Below are positions 1-8,938 of a stretch of DNA of 63,782 bases, in pieces. Origin of the DNA: Herbaspirillum sp. CF444 (GTDB lineage Bacteria; Pseudomonadota; Gammaproteobacteria; Burkholderiales; Burkholderiaceae_D); NCBI RefSeq assembly GCF_000282135.1, contig NZ_AKJW01000116.1:1-63782 (forward strand), read 5' to 3'. Each line of letters opens with the position of its first letter. The first letter of the stretch is position 1. The notes beneath the pieces were generated by a model. The model had not been told where the DNA came from, made no database searches, and saw only the letters and a list, made by a program, of their open reading frames with translations. The position numbers and the translations under genes are program-made.

Positions 1-189
1 GGCGGCCGGAGCTGCTGCCGGTGCAGCTGCTTTCGGTGCTTCAGCGGCAGCTGGTGCTGCCGGAGCAGCAGCTGCGGCGGCAGCTTCCGGCTTAGGCGCA
101 TCCTGCGCTTGCGCCGGAGCGGCAAAACCTACTGCCAACAACAAAGTGCCGATTGCCAGCGCACTTGACAACATTTTTTTGATACTCAT
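1..189 (-). CDS. amtB: Ammonium transporter AmtB, N-terminal part only (cut by window edge)
   Basis: Only the first 63 codons are present, reading leftward off the window. They encode a signal-peptide-like start (MSIKKMLSSALAIGTLLL, then an APAQAQ cleavage region) and a long Ala/Pro-rich linker. No membrane core of the transporter is visible, so the assignment rests on position directly downstream of glnK (12 bases apart) and on the known betaproteobacterial pattern of an AmtB with a cleaved, Ala-rich N terminus. AmtB moves ammonium across the inner membrane and is blocked by GlnK when nitrogen is plentiful. It should be co-transcribed from the sigma-54 promoter upstream of nlmA. Confidence 0.7.
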   Translation of the reverse strand, partial: MSIKKMLSSALAIGTLLLAVGFAAPAQAQDAPKPEAAAAAAAPAAPAAAEAPKAAAPAAAPAA

Positions 190-201
190 TACTGTTCCCC
201 C

Positions 202-1352
<1,151 letters not shown>

Positions 1353-1410
1353 GGCGTCCCTCTAGGTTTCTGTTAAACAACAAATTATTCATTTCTGCAT
1401 AACTTGTATA

Positions 1411-1425
1411 GCAGGAGCCATGCCA
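1411..1425 (-). promoter_or_regulatory. Sigma-54 (RpoN) promoter of nlmA-glnK-amtB
   Basis: On the minus strand the bases read TGGCATGGCTCCTGC. The consensus is TGGCACG-N4-TTGC. The -24 GG and -12 GC elements are intact at exact spacing, with mismatches only at one base of each half. It lies about 60 bases before the nlmA start codon. Confidence 0.8.
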
Positions 1426-1536
1426 CCCCTTTTTGACCGGTTTGCCTTCCTTTTTTTAGCGCAAATCAACATTCCAATTCGGCATTTTTTCTTTTTTTCC
1501 CAAAAACGGTGCATCAAAGTTGAACACAAACATCAA

Positions 1537-1553
1537 TGCACAACAATAGTGCA
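1537..1553. promoter_or_regulatory. NtrC-binding site (upstream activating sequence)
   Basis: TGCAC-N7-GTGCA is a perfect inverted repeat with the spacing of classical NtrC enhancer sites. It lies about 115 bases upstream of the sigma-54 promoter, a normal enhancer distance. A further half-site (GGTGCA) lies at about 1508-1513. Confidence 0.7.
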
Positions 1554-1633
1554 CAACAATTTTGCCACAACATTTCCCATGGGGAATTTCATGTTTTTTA
1601 TGGTGCAAGCACCTGGCGCTTGCTGTCTTATCG

Positions 1634-2500
1634 CTATCTTTCAGCGCTCGCGCCCGGAAAACCTTCCAGCCGGCCGAATTGCCCCTGTTGATAGGCACGG
1701 ATGCGTTCTTCAATCTGTGCACCGCTGTTCATGACGAACGGACCATGCTTCACCAAGGGCTCTTTCAGCGCCCGCCCCGCCAGCAGGACGAAGTGCGCGG
1801 CTTTGGGCGCCTGCAGCGATACGGCCCCGGCGCCGCCAATACCCACGGCACGCCCTTCCGGCACGATGAGCGGCTGCACGTCGTCAATCTCCACACCGCC
1901 TTTGACGGTATAAACCAGGGCATGCCAGCCCGGGGGCAGCGCATATGCGAACGACGCGCCTTCGGCCAGAAAACCGTCCAGTAATGTAAACGGCTCCGGC
2001 AACACCGCCGGCGATCGCAGGTTGTGGGTTTCACCGCTCACCACGCGCACCCGCACCCCCGGTGCGTAAAATTCCGGCATATCTTCCGCCTCGACATGCA
2101 CGGCATGCGGTTCGATATATTTCCTAGCGGCGGGCAAATTGACGAATATCTGCAGCGCGTGGATGTGCAGCCCCGCCCCTTCGGGTTGCTCGGTGTGCAC
2201 CACGCCGCGCCCGGCCACCAGCCAATGCAGGGCGCCCGGCTTGATCGGACCGTTGTTGCCGATCGAGTCGTAGTTCATATGATGTCCGACCGAATCTTCG
2301 AACATATAGGTGACGGCGGACATGCCGGCGTGCGGGTGCGGCGCGAAAGTCGGCGCACTCATGTGGAAGTGATCGACCATGACGACCGGGTCGATCAGAC
2401 CGCCGAAGGCCTGCTCGGCTATTTGCCGCGCCTCGAAACTCGCGCCGATGGCAAAAGGCGCGGCTTCGACGACGGGTGAAAAATGCAGTTCGGCAGTCAT
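1634..2500 (-). CDS. Pirin family protein (bicupin)
   Basis: 288 residues with the pirin N-terminal cupin: HPHAGMSAVTYMFED, then HWLVAGRGVVHTE, which together supply the His/Glu metal ligands, and a C-terminal cupin from about residue 175. Bacterial pirins are cytoplasmic iron proteins, some with quercetinase-like dioxygenase activity. The gene lies 25 bases downstream of the isochorismatase-like gene and is probably co-transcribed with it; pirin, isochorismatase and a LysR regulator often occur together. An AGGGAG ribosome site precedes the chosen ATG. The substrate is unknown. Confidence 0.88.
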   Translation of the reverse strand: MTAELHFSPVVEAAPFAIGASFEARQIAEQAFGGLIDPVVMVDHFHMSAPTFAPHPHAGMSAVTYMFEDSVGHHMNYDSIGNNGPIKPGALHWLVAGRGVVHTEQPEGAGLHIHALQIFVNLPAARKYIEPHAVHVEAEDMPEFYAPGVRVRVVSGETHNLRSPAVLPEPFTLLDGFLAEGASFAYALPPGWHALVYTVKGGVEIDDVQPLIVPEGRAVGIGGAGAVSLQAPKAAHFVLLAGRALKEPLVKHGPFVMNSGAQIEERIRAYQQGQFGRLEGFPGASAER

Positions 2501-2525
2501 GCTCGGCGTCTCCCTTTAGAGGAAT

Positions 2526-3263
2526 TTATTTTTGCCTGGAAACGGCATTGGTCACTTGCCAGACCAGGGTGGCAAACGGGATGTCCAGCGCGGTGTAGAC
2601 GTCGTGCGCTTTCGGATCGGCGTTGTCACGCAGCAATTCGACGCCGGCGGAGGCATAGTCCGTCACCGGCACGCCTGCCACCGTCAGCCGCTGCAGGCCG
2701 GCAACACGCTTGGCTTCGTTGAAGGTGCCGGAAGCATCCAGCACGACGCGGGCATCGTAGCCGGCAGCCGTCGCCGACAGCGCGGGGAATGCGGCACACA
2801 CTTCCAGCGAAACGCCGGCGATCAGAATTTGCTTGCGGCCGGTCTTCTTGATCGCTTCGCGTACCTTTGGATCGTCCCAGGCGTTGATGACGGTGCGGCT
2901 GATGACCGGCACGTCGGGCAGCACCGCGGTCAGTTCGGGAATGGTCGGCCCCCACATGCCATCCGGCATGGTGGCGGTCATCACCACGGGAATACCCATG
3001 AGTTTGGCGGCCTTGGCCAGCGCCACCACATTGTGCTTGAGGTCCGCTACCGGGATGTCGCGCACGCCGGTGAACAGCCCCACCTGATGATCGACCAGCA
3101 CCAGAACGGTATTGTCGCGCGACAGCAGAGACAGGTTCGACGCCTTGACCGCCGCAACCGGAGTCGCGGCGTCGGCGGCGATTGCGGAACTGGCCGACGC
3201 CATGGCAAATGCGGAAAAAACTGCTGCGGCCAGAATATGGGTGATTTTTCGTTGATTCTTCAT
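2526..3263 (-). CDS. Isochorismatase/YcaC-like hydrolase with export signal
   Basis: 245 residues. The catalytic features of cysteine hydrolases of the isochorismatase family are visible: Asp in VLVLVDHQVGLF and the nucleophile Cys in AGVSLEVCAAF. The first 30 or so residues form a convincing signal peptide (KNQRKITHILAAAVFSAFAMASA, then AIAADA), so the enzyme is likely periplasmic, whereas most members are cytoplasmic. It is transcribed away from the LysR gene at 3473 and together with the pirin gene. The YcaC subgroup is of uncertain substrate; a small amide or nicotinamidase-like target is possible. Confidence 0.85.
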   Translation of the reverse strand: MKNQRKITHILAAAVFSAFAMASASSAIAADAATPVAAVKASNLSLLSRDNTVLVLVDHQVGLFTGVRDIPVADLKHNVVALAKAAKLMGIPVVMTATMPDGMWGPTIPELTAVLPDVPVISRTVINAWDDPKVREAIKKTGRKQILIAGVSLEVCAAFPALSATAAGYDARVVLDASGTFNEAKRVAGLQRLTVAGVPVTDYASAGVELLRDNADPKAHDVYTALDIPFATLVWQVTNAVSRQK

Positions 3264-3435
3264 GCGGTTCCCCTCGGAGAAATGAATTGCGGATAGAGTT
3301 GACAGCGACTGATGAAGAAGCGACGCCGCGTAGACATCTCGCTACAGAAGCCCGGTATCCGACACGGCGCTTCTTCATGTGCGACCATCCTAGCCAGGCC
3401 ACGTTGAAAGAAAAATACGCAAATCCATAACCTAT

Positions 3436-3453
3436 CGTTCCACCCACGGAACG
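3436..3453. promoter_or_regulatory. Inverted repeat, likely LysR operator
   Basis: CGTTCC-N6-GGAACG is a perfect 6-6-6 inverted repeat ending 20 bases before the LysR-type gene and inside the divergent promoter region shared with the isochorismatase gene. Position and symmetry suit the autoregulatory site of that LysR protein. Confidence 0.45.
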
Positions 3454-3472
3454 TTCAAAAACAGGATTTCTG

Positions 3473-4411
3473 ATGAACCTGCTGTCCGTTGATTTGAATG
3501 ATCTCTATCTCTTCACCCAAGTGGTCGAACGCCGCAGTTTCACCGCCGCCGGCGATGCGCTGGACATGCCGAAATCGAGCATTTCCCGCCGTATTTCCCA
3601 ATTGGAAGCGACGCTGGACACGCGCCTGCTGCAACGGACATCGCGCAGCCTGAGCCTGACCGACGCCGGGCAAGAGCTGTACGTGCACTGTGCCGCGATG
3701 GTGGCCGAAGCGATGGCCGGAGAAGCCGCCGTGCGCCAACGCCAGGCAGAACCGGCCGGCACGGTCCGCGCCAGCTTGCCGGTGGCGATCGCCGACCTCG
3801 TACTGGCGCGCCTGCTGCCGGGTTTCATGCTGAAGTATCCGAAAATCCGTCTGATCATCCAGGCTGCCAACCGCCGCGTCGATCTGATCGAAGAGAACAT
3901 CGACGTCGTCGTGCGCGGCGTCAACGCCGAGATGGAATCGTCCAGCCTGGTCAAGGCCAATCTCTGCACGACGCGCTGGGTGCTGGCGGCAAGCCCGATC
4001 TATCTCGCGCAAAACGGCCGGATCGACACCCTTGAAGCGCTCGCGCAAGCCGACGCCCTGCTGTATGCGCCGATGAACGGCACGGAGATCGCCTGGGAGC
4101 TTTGCGATGGCGACAATGCGCGGCGCGACATCCCGATCAAAAAACTGCGCCTGCAAAGCGACAATCTGTCCATCCTGAAAGAGACCGTCATGGCAGGGAT
4201 GGGAGTCGCGGCGCTGCCGTTCTATCTCTGCATCGACGCACTGGAAGCCCGTACGCTCAACCTCGTACTGCCCGCATGGCGTCCGAAGGCGGGGCATCTG
4301 GTGGTGCTGTTCCCGTCGCGACGCGGCCTCGCGCCGGCCGTGCGTACTTTCGTCGATTTCCTGAAGACCGAACTGCCTCCCCTGCTAAGCGCTGAACCCC
4401 GGTTGCGCTGA
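3473..4411 (+). CDS. LysR-type transcriptional regulator
   Basis: 312 residues. The N-terminal winged helix-turn-helix is typical (FTAAGDALDMPKSSISRRIS, followed by LEATLDTRLLQRTSR), and residues from about 90 form the periplasmic-binding-protein-like effector domain. It is divergent from the isochorismatase and pirin genes, which it probably controls through the palindrome in the shared intergenic region. The group with RRIS...RLLQRTSR resembles the AaeR/DsdC-like broad family, whose ligands cannot be predicted from sequence. Confidence 0.9.
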   Translation: MNLLSVDLNDLYLFTQVVERRSFTAAGDALDMPKSSISRRISQLEATLDTRLLQRTSRSLSLTDAGQELYVHCAAMVAEAMAGEAAVRQRQAEPAGTVRASLPVAIADLVLARLLPGFMLKYPKIRLIIQAANRRVDLIEENIDVVVRGVNAEMESSSLVKANLCTTRWVLAASPIYLAQNGRIDTLEALAQADALLYAPMNGTEIAWELCDGDNARRDIPIKKLRLQSDNLSILKETVMAGMGVAALPFYLCIDALEARTLNLVLPAWRPKAGHLVVLFPSRRGLAPAVRTFVDFLKTELPPLLSAEPRLR

Positions 4412-4450
4412 GCTTGCTCCCGACAATATCCGCGCATTGCATTGAACTGT

Positions 4451-4500
4451 GCCCGCCTGATTCACACCAAGCAGGAGCGGGCGCTTTTCTCTTTTTGTTT
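4451..4500 (+). terminator. Rho-independent terminator after the LysR gene
   Basis: GCCCGC (4451-4456) pairs with GCGGGC (4477-4482); the adjacent CTG/CAG extends the stem across a two-base bulge. T-rich sequence follows (CTTTTCTCTTTTTGTTT). Confidence 0.65.
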
Positions 4501-4562
4501 TCCCTCGGCACAACGAAAGCGCTACACTTGTCGAAGTGTCATTACCCCTAAAGGAACCCATC

Positions 4563-4805
4563 ATGGACAAGCCACAATTTTTCGAAGATCTTCAATCCAA
4601 AATCAACAAAGCCATCGAAAATTCTCCCGCCAAAGACATCGAAAAAAACGTCAAGGCGATGCTGAGCCAGGGCTTTTCCAAGCTCGACCTGGTGACCCGC
4701 GAAGAGTTCGATATCCAGGCGCAGGTGCTGGCCAAGACGCGCGCCAAGCTGGATGAACTGGAAGCGCGCGTGGCGGAACTGGAAGCACGCCAGAAAGCGG
4801 TCTGA
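4563..4805 (+). CDS. ubiK: Ubiquinone biosynthesis accessory factor UbiK (YqiC/BMFP family)
   Basis: 80 residues beginning MDKPQFFEDLQSKI. The N-terminal half is amphipathic; the C-terminal third is a strong coiled coil (TRAKLDELEARVAELEARQK), the standard UbiK layout. UbiK binds UbiJ and lipid and helps the soluble Ubi complex make ubiquinone under aerobic conditions. The ATG is preceded by AAAGGA. The comM gene follows after 12 bases, a neighbourhood common in proteobacteria. Confidence 0.85.
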   Translation: MDKPQFFEDLQSKINKAIENSPAKDIEKNVKAMLSQGFSKLDLVTREEFDIQAQVLAKTRAKLDELEARVAELEARQKAV

Positions 4806-4817
4806 GGCGCCGGCTGC

Positions 4818-6344
4818 ATGAGTCTTGCCGTATTGAAGAGCCGTGCGCTGGCGGGCATGGAAGCGCCGCAAGTCACGGTGGAAGTACATCTGGCCAACGG
4901 CTTGCCCTCCTTCACCATCGTCGGTCTCCCCGAAACCGAGGTCAAGGAATCCAAGGATCGCGTGCGCGCGGCATTGCAGAACGCGCGCTTTGAATTCCCC
5001 GCCAAGAGAATCACCGTCAACCTGGCTCCCGCCGATTTACCCAAGGAATCCGGCCGCTTCGATCTGCCGATCGCGCTGGGCATCCTGGCGGCATCGGGCC
5101 AGATGCCGGGCGATGCGCTCGACGGCTACGAATTCGCCGGCGAGCTGTCCTTGTCCGGCGACCTGCGTCCGATTCGCGGCGCGCTGGCGATGACCTACGC
5201 CATGCACAAATCGAACCACAGCGACGGTTGCCCACGCACCTTCATCCTGCCGCGCGAGAACGCCGACGAGGCTGCATTGGTCACCGATGCGACGATCTTT
5301 CCCGCCGACTCGCTGCTGCAGGTGTGCGCCCATTTTGCCGGCCATGACCCGGATGCGAAACTGAGCCGGCATCGCCCTTCCGTGCAGCCCCCCGGCGCGC
5401 CGGCCTATCTCGATTTTTCCGACGTCAAGGGCCAGTTGCAAGCCAAGCGCGCGCTGGAGGTGGCGGCAGCGGGCGGGCACAGCGTCCTGCTGGTCGGTCC
5501 GCCGGGAACCGGCAAGTCCATGCTGGCGGCCCGTTTCCCCGGCATCCTGCCGCCGATGACCGACGACGAAGCGCTGGAGTCCGCCGCGGTGCAATCGCTG
5601 ACGGGCGGCTTCTCGTCTGCGCGATGGAAAACCCGTCCCTATCGCTCGCCGCACCATACCGCTTCCGGCGTGGCGCTGGTGGGCGGCGGCGGCACCCCGC
5701 GTCCGGGAGAAATTTCGCTGGCGCATCGCGGGGTCTTGTTTTTGGACGAACTGCCGGAATTCGATCGCAGGGTGCTGGAAGTCTTGCGCGAGCCGCTGGA
5801 GTCCGGCCGCATCACGATTTCACGCGCGGCGCGGCAGGCGGACTTCCCGGCGCGGTTCCAACTGATTGCCGCGATGAATCCCTGTCCGTGCGGATTTCTC
5901 GGCCATCCGGAGAAACAATGCCGCTGCACGCCGGATCAGGTGGGACGTTACCAGGGAAAAATTTCCGGACCGCTGCTCGATCGCATCGACATGCAAATCC
6001 AGGTCGGCGCGCTCGCGCATGAGGAACTGCTGCAGCAAGCCAATGGCGAGACATCGGCCAGCATCGCCGGGCGCGTGGCGCTCAGCTTCGACCTGCAACA
6101 ACAGCGTCAGCAAAAGAGCAACCATCTCTTGTCGACCAGCGAAATCGACACCCACTGCAAACCCGACGCCGCCGGCGAAGACTTGCTTCGCACCGCCATG
6201 ACGCGCCTGAACTGGTCGGCACGCGCCTATCATCGCGTGCTGAAGGTCGCCCGCACCATCGCCGATCTGGCCCAGGCGCCGGTCATCGGCAAGGCGCACA
6301 TCGCGGAAGCGATTCAATACCGCCGCGCCTTGCGCGAACAATAA
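4818..6344 (+). CDS. comM: YifB/ComM-family Mg-chelatase-like AAA+ ATPase
   Basis: 508 residues, full length. The N-terminal domain is the Lon-protease-like fold of this family (LPSFTIVGLPETEVKESKDR). The AAA+ core has Walker A GPPGTGKS near residue 227 and Walker B VLFLDELPEF near 306, then the C-terminal Mg-chelatase helical domain with Cys-rich PCPCGFLGHPEKQCRC. ComM is a hexameric helicase that extends branch migration when incoming DNA recombines during natural transformation. It is also widespread in bacteria not known to be competent. Confidence 0.93.
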   Translation: MSLAVLKSRALAGMEAPQVTVEVHLANGLPSFTIVGLPETEVKESKDRVRAALQNARFEFPAKRITVNLAPADLPKESGRFDLPIALGILAASGQMPGDALDGYEFAGELSLSGDLRPIRGALAMTYAMHKSNHSDGCPRTFILPRENADEAALVTDATIFPADSLLQVCAHFAGHDPDAKLSRHRPSVQPPGAPAYLDFSDVKGQLQAKRALEVAAAGGHSVLLVGPPGTGKSMLAARFPGILPPMTDDEALESAAVQSLTGGFSSARWKTRPYRSPHHTASGVALVGGGGTPRPGEISLAHRGVLFLDELPEFDRRVLEVLREPLESGRITISRAARQADFPARFQLIAAMNPCPCGFLGHPEKQCRCTPDQVGRYQGKISGPLLDRIDMQIQVGALAHEELLQQANGETSASIAGRVALSFDLQQQRQQKSNHLLSTSEIDTHCKPDAAGEDLLRTAMTRLNWSARAYHRVLKVARTIADLAQAPVIGKAHIAEAIQYRRALREQ

Positions 6345-6360
6345 ACCTGCGTCCCCCCTC

Positions 6361-6786
6361 ATGAACAAACACGTCCGCATCGCCGTCGTTTCCCTCTTGC
6401 TGGCTTTGACCAGCGCAGTCGCTTGCGGCGCCGAAAATATTGCCAGCGATCGCGATATCGGCAAGGCCATGAATCTGCTGCCGCCCGATGTGCAAAAGAG
6501 CCTTGACGATCAAGCCGCCAGAGATGCCGGAAACACCAGCACGAAAGAACCCGAACTCAGCCCGCGCTGCCGCCAGTTGCGCGCCGACATCGAGCGCGCC
6601 CGGCATGGCGAACCGGAACCACAGCACAATACCTATCCGCAGGAACGGCGCCGCGACGGCGGCTTTGTCCCGCCGCCCTCATCCATTCCCGGCGTGCAGG
6701 TCAATTCATCCAACAGCGCCACGGGCCAGATCCGGTATGGCCGGCGCGCGCGGCTGGAAGATCAGTTCCAGCGCGAATGCCGGTAA
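6361..6786 (+). CDS. Hypothetical secreted protein
   Basis: 141 residues with a signal peptide (NKHVRIAVVSLLLALTSAVA, then CGAEN). The remainder is hydrophilic, with one later Cys and a basic C terminus (RYGRRARLEDQFQREC). I recognise no domain. It follows comM by 16 bases and may be co-transcribed. The Cys after the signal peptide (VACGAE) weakly resembles a lipobox, so lipoprotein attachment is possible. Confidence 0.65.
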   Translation: MNKHVRIAVVSLLLALTSAVACGAENIASDRDIGKAMNLLPPDVQKSLDDQAARDAGNTSTKEPELSPRCRQLRADIERARHGEPEPQHNTYPQERRRDGGFVPPPSSIPGVQVNSSNSATGQIRYGRRARLEDQFQRECR

Positions 6787-6876
6787 GCGGCGATACTGGC
6801 GCCGTCGCGATACTCCACTCTGATTTTCGTGATCACGTATGATGCCCGTGTTTTTCATGTTCTCTGATTGTCTTCC

Positions 6877-7848
6877 ATGCTGATTGGCATTCTCTGCGCC
6901 CTGTGCGCCGGCCTGATGTGGGGCCTGGTTTTCGTCACGCCCTTGTTGCTGGCCGACTATCCCGGCGTGGTGTTGTCGCTGGGGCGCTATGTCGCGTTCG
7001 GCCTGATCGCGCTGGTGCCGGCCTGCTTCGACCGCAAGCGCATCGCCGCGTTGAGCCGGGAGGACTGGAAGGTCGCCTTCAAGCTCTCGCTGGTGGGCAA
7101 CCTGTTGTACTACGCCATGCTGGCCACCTCAATCCAGCTGGCGGATGCGCCGCTGCCGACCATGCTGATCGGCACCTTGCCGATCGTCATTTCGGTCTGC
7201 GCCAACTGGCGTCCTGGACATGTATCGGAATCGGTGGCCTGGAGCCGTCTGGCGCCATCGCTGGCGATTCTGGGCCTGGGCCTGGTGCTGGTCAACAGCA
7301 GCGAGCTTGAACATCTCAGGAACAACACCGGCAATACCCGCTCGACCACGGACTACATGCTGGGCTGCATCGTCGCGATCTGCGCCGTTGCCGGCTGGAC
7401 CTGGTATCCGATCGTCAATTCACGCTACCTGCGCGCGCATCCGCGCATCAACTCAATCACCTGGGCCACCGCGCAGGGTCTGGCGACGCTGCCGATGGCG
7501 CTGGCCGGTTTCGTCCTGTACGGCATCTACAACCATGTCGCCGGCAACGCTTACGACTTCCCGCTGGGGCCGCGTCCGGGCGTCTACATTCTGATGATGC
7601 TGCTGATCGGCCTGTCCGCGTCCTGGATCGGCACGCTGCTGTGGAACAAGGCCAGCCAGTTGCTGCCCACCGCACTGGTGGCGCAGTTGATCGTGTTCGA
7701 AACCCTGGCGGCGCTGCTGTACGCCTTCCTCTTGCGCGGCACGGCGCCGGGCATGAAAATACTGGCCGGCGTCGCCTTCCTGTGCATCGGCGTGGTGTTC
7801 GGCGTGCGCACCTTTTCCCGGCAAGCGCCGGCGTCACCCACACCCTGA
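6877..7848 (+). CDS. DMT-superfamily (EamA-type) transporter
   Basis: 323 residues with about ten hydrophobic segments in two EamA repeats, starting MLIGILCALCAGLMWGLVF; these proteins export metabolites such as amino acids across the inner membrane. A TTG three codons upstream (6868) is an alternative start; neither has a strong ribosome site. A lipoprotein gene follows after 9 bases. The substrate cannot be inferred. Confidence 0.85.
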   Translation: MLIGILCALCAGLMWGLVFVTPLLLADYPGVVLSLGRYVAFGLIALVPACFDRKRIAALSREDWKVAFKLSLVGNLLYYAMLATSIQLADAPLPTMLIGTLPIVISVCANWRPGHVSESVAWSRLAPSLAILGLGLVLVNSSELEHLRNNTGNTRSTTDYMLGCIVAICAVAGWTWYPIVNSRYLRAHPRINSITWATAQGLATLPMALAGFVLYGIYNHVAGNAYDFPLGPRPGVYILMMLLIGLSASWIGTLLWNKASQLLPTALVAQLIVFETLAALLYAFLLRGTAPGMKILAGVAFLCIGVVFGVRTFSRQAPASPTP

Positions 7849-7857
7849 GTCCTGCCC

Positions 7858-8373
7858 ATGCGTTCACTCCGATTCCTTATCCCGGGCTGCGCCCTTGCCT
7901 TGCTGGCCGCGTGCTCGCCCAAGTACAACTGGCGCGAAGCGCATGGCGACAAGATCCAGTTCACCGTCCTGTTGCCCGCCAAGCCGGCCTCGTTCTCGCG
8001 CCAGATCGACCTGAACGGCCTGCCGGTGACGATGACCATGACCGCCGCCGAAATCGACGGCGTAACCTTCGCCGTCGGCGCGGCGGAACTGACCGACGCC
8101 GCGCAGGCGCCCAAGGCGCTGGAATCGATGCGCACCGCGCTGATCAACAATATCGACGGCACGGTGCGCGACACGTCCATCCCGGGCAAAGTGGAAGGCG
8201 GCCAGGTGCTTGACGTGGTGGTCGCCGGCGTGGCGCGCGGCCAGCCCGCCGTGCTGATGGCGCGGCTGGTGGCCAGGGACAAGCGGATCTACCAGGTGCT
8301 GATCGTCGGCGGCGAAAAAGCGCTGACGCCGGAAAACATCGAAACCTTTTACACCTCCTTCAAGCCCGCCTGA
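7858..8373 (+). CDS. Putative lipoprotein of unknown function
   Basis: 171 residues. The N terminus MRSLRFLIPGCALALLAACSP carries a lipobox (LLAAC), so it is probably lipidated at Cys19 or so and anchored in the envelope. The mature domain is a single globular alpha/beta region (TVLLPAKPASFSRQIDLNG, later VRDTSIPGKVEGGQVL) that I cannot assign to a named family. It lies 9 bases after the DMT transporter gene. Confidence 0.75.
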   Translation: MRSLRFLIPGCALALLAACSPKYNWREAHGDKIQFTVLLPAKPASFSRQIDLNGLPVTMTMTAAEIDGVTFAVGAAELTDAAQAPKALESMRTALINNIDGTVRDTSIPGKVEGGQVLDVVVAGVARGQPAVLMARLVARDKRIYQVLIVGGEKALTPENIETFYTSFKPA

Positions 8374-8518
8374 GGCGCCCCTCCAAGGCGAAGATGACAA
8401 GCGCGGCGGTGACGAGGTATCCTATAAGACAGTTGTAGACCGAATATTGCATTAAGCGTTATCCGTAAGAACCTGTTCAAGGGAAACGCTCTGACTAACA
8501 TCAATACCCTGAGGAAAT

Positions 8519-8863
8519 ATGCTGGTTACGTTCAAATCAAAAGCTGCTGCCGATGTTGTCATGTATGAATCGCATGCCAAGCCCATCCTCGACCTGCTGC
8601 GCAAAGACATCACGCGCGGCGTGATCACCGCGGCCGAAAGCGGCGAAGCGCTCGCCCTGCTGGAAAAGCAAATCGACTCCAGCAAGGCGCATGAAGCGGT
8701 CGCAGCGCTGGAGCGCGACGTGCATGCGCATCACAACGAGAACGGCGACGACCACGGCCACGAAAAAATCGAGCCGGTAACATTTTCGGCGCGCGCTTAC
8801 CCGCTGCTGGACATGTTGCGTGAAGCAAAGAAGGGAAATTACGACATCCTCTGGGGCGTTTGA
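8519..8863 (+). CDS. DUF1840 domain-containing protein
   Basis: 114 residues beginning MLVTFKSKAAADVVMYESHA and ending DMLREAKKGNYDILWGV, both characteristic of DUF1840. A His-rich loop in the middle (HAHHNENGDDHGHEK) is variable in the family and could bind metal. Function is unknown; the family is essentially confined to Beta- and Gammaproteobacteria. It has its own upstream gap of 145 bases and a strong terminator downstream, so it is probably monocistronic. Confidence 0.88.
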   Translation: MLVTFKSKAAADVVMYESHAKPILDLLRKDITRGVITAAESGEALALLEKQIDSSKAHEAVAALERDVHAHHNENGDDHGHEKIEPVTFSARAYPLLDMLREAKKGNYDILWGV

Positions 8864-8890
8864 GGTTTCAAACCCGGGGAAGTTGGCGAG

Positions 8891-8923
8891 AACACAGGAG
8901 CTGCGGCTCCTGTGTTGCTTTTT
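8891..8923 (+). terminator. Rho-independent terminator after the DUF1840 gene
   Basis: An 11-base-pair perfect stem (8891-8901 with 8906-8916, loop TGCG), followed by GCTTTTT. Confidence 0.85.
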
Positions 8924-8938
8924 GGCCTCCGAAAAGGC

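Noticed and set aside
1602..1615. GGTGC-AA-GCACC near the end of the pirin gene as a second NtrC site
   Set aside because: The half-sites are in the inverted order relative to the NtrC consensus and close together, so it is only a chance palindrome.
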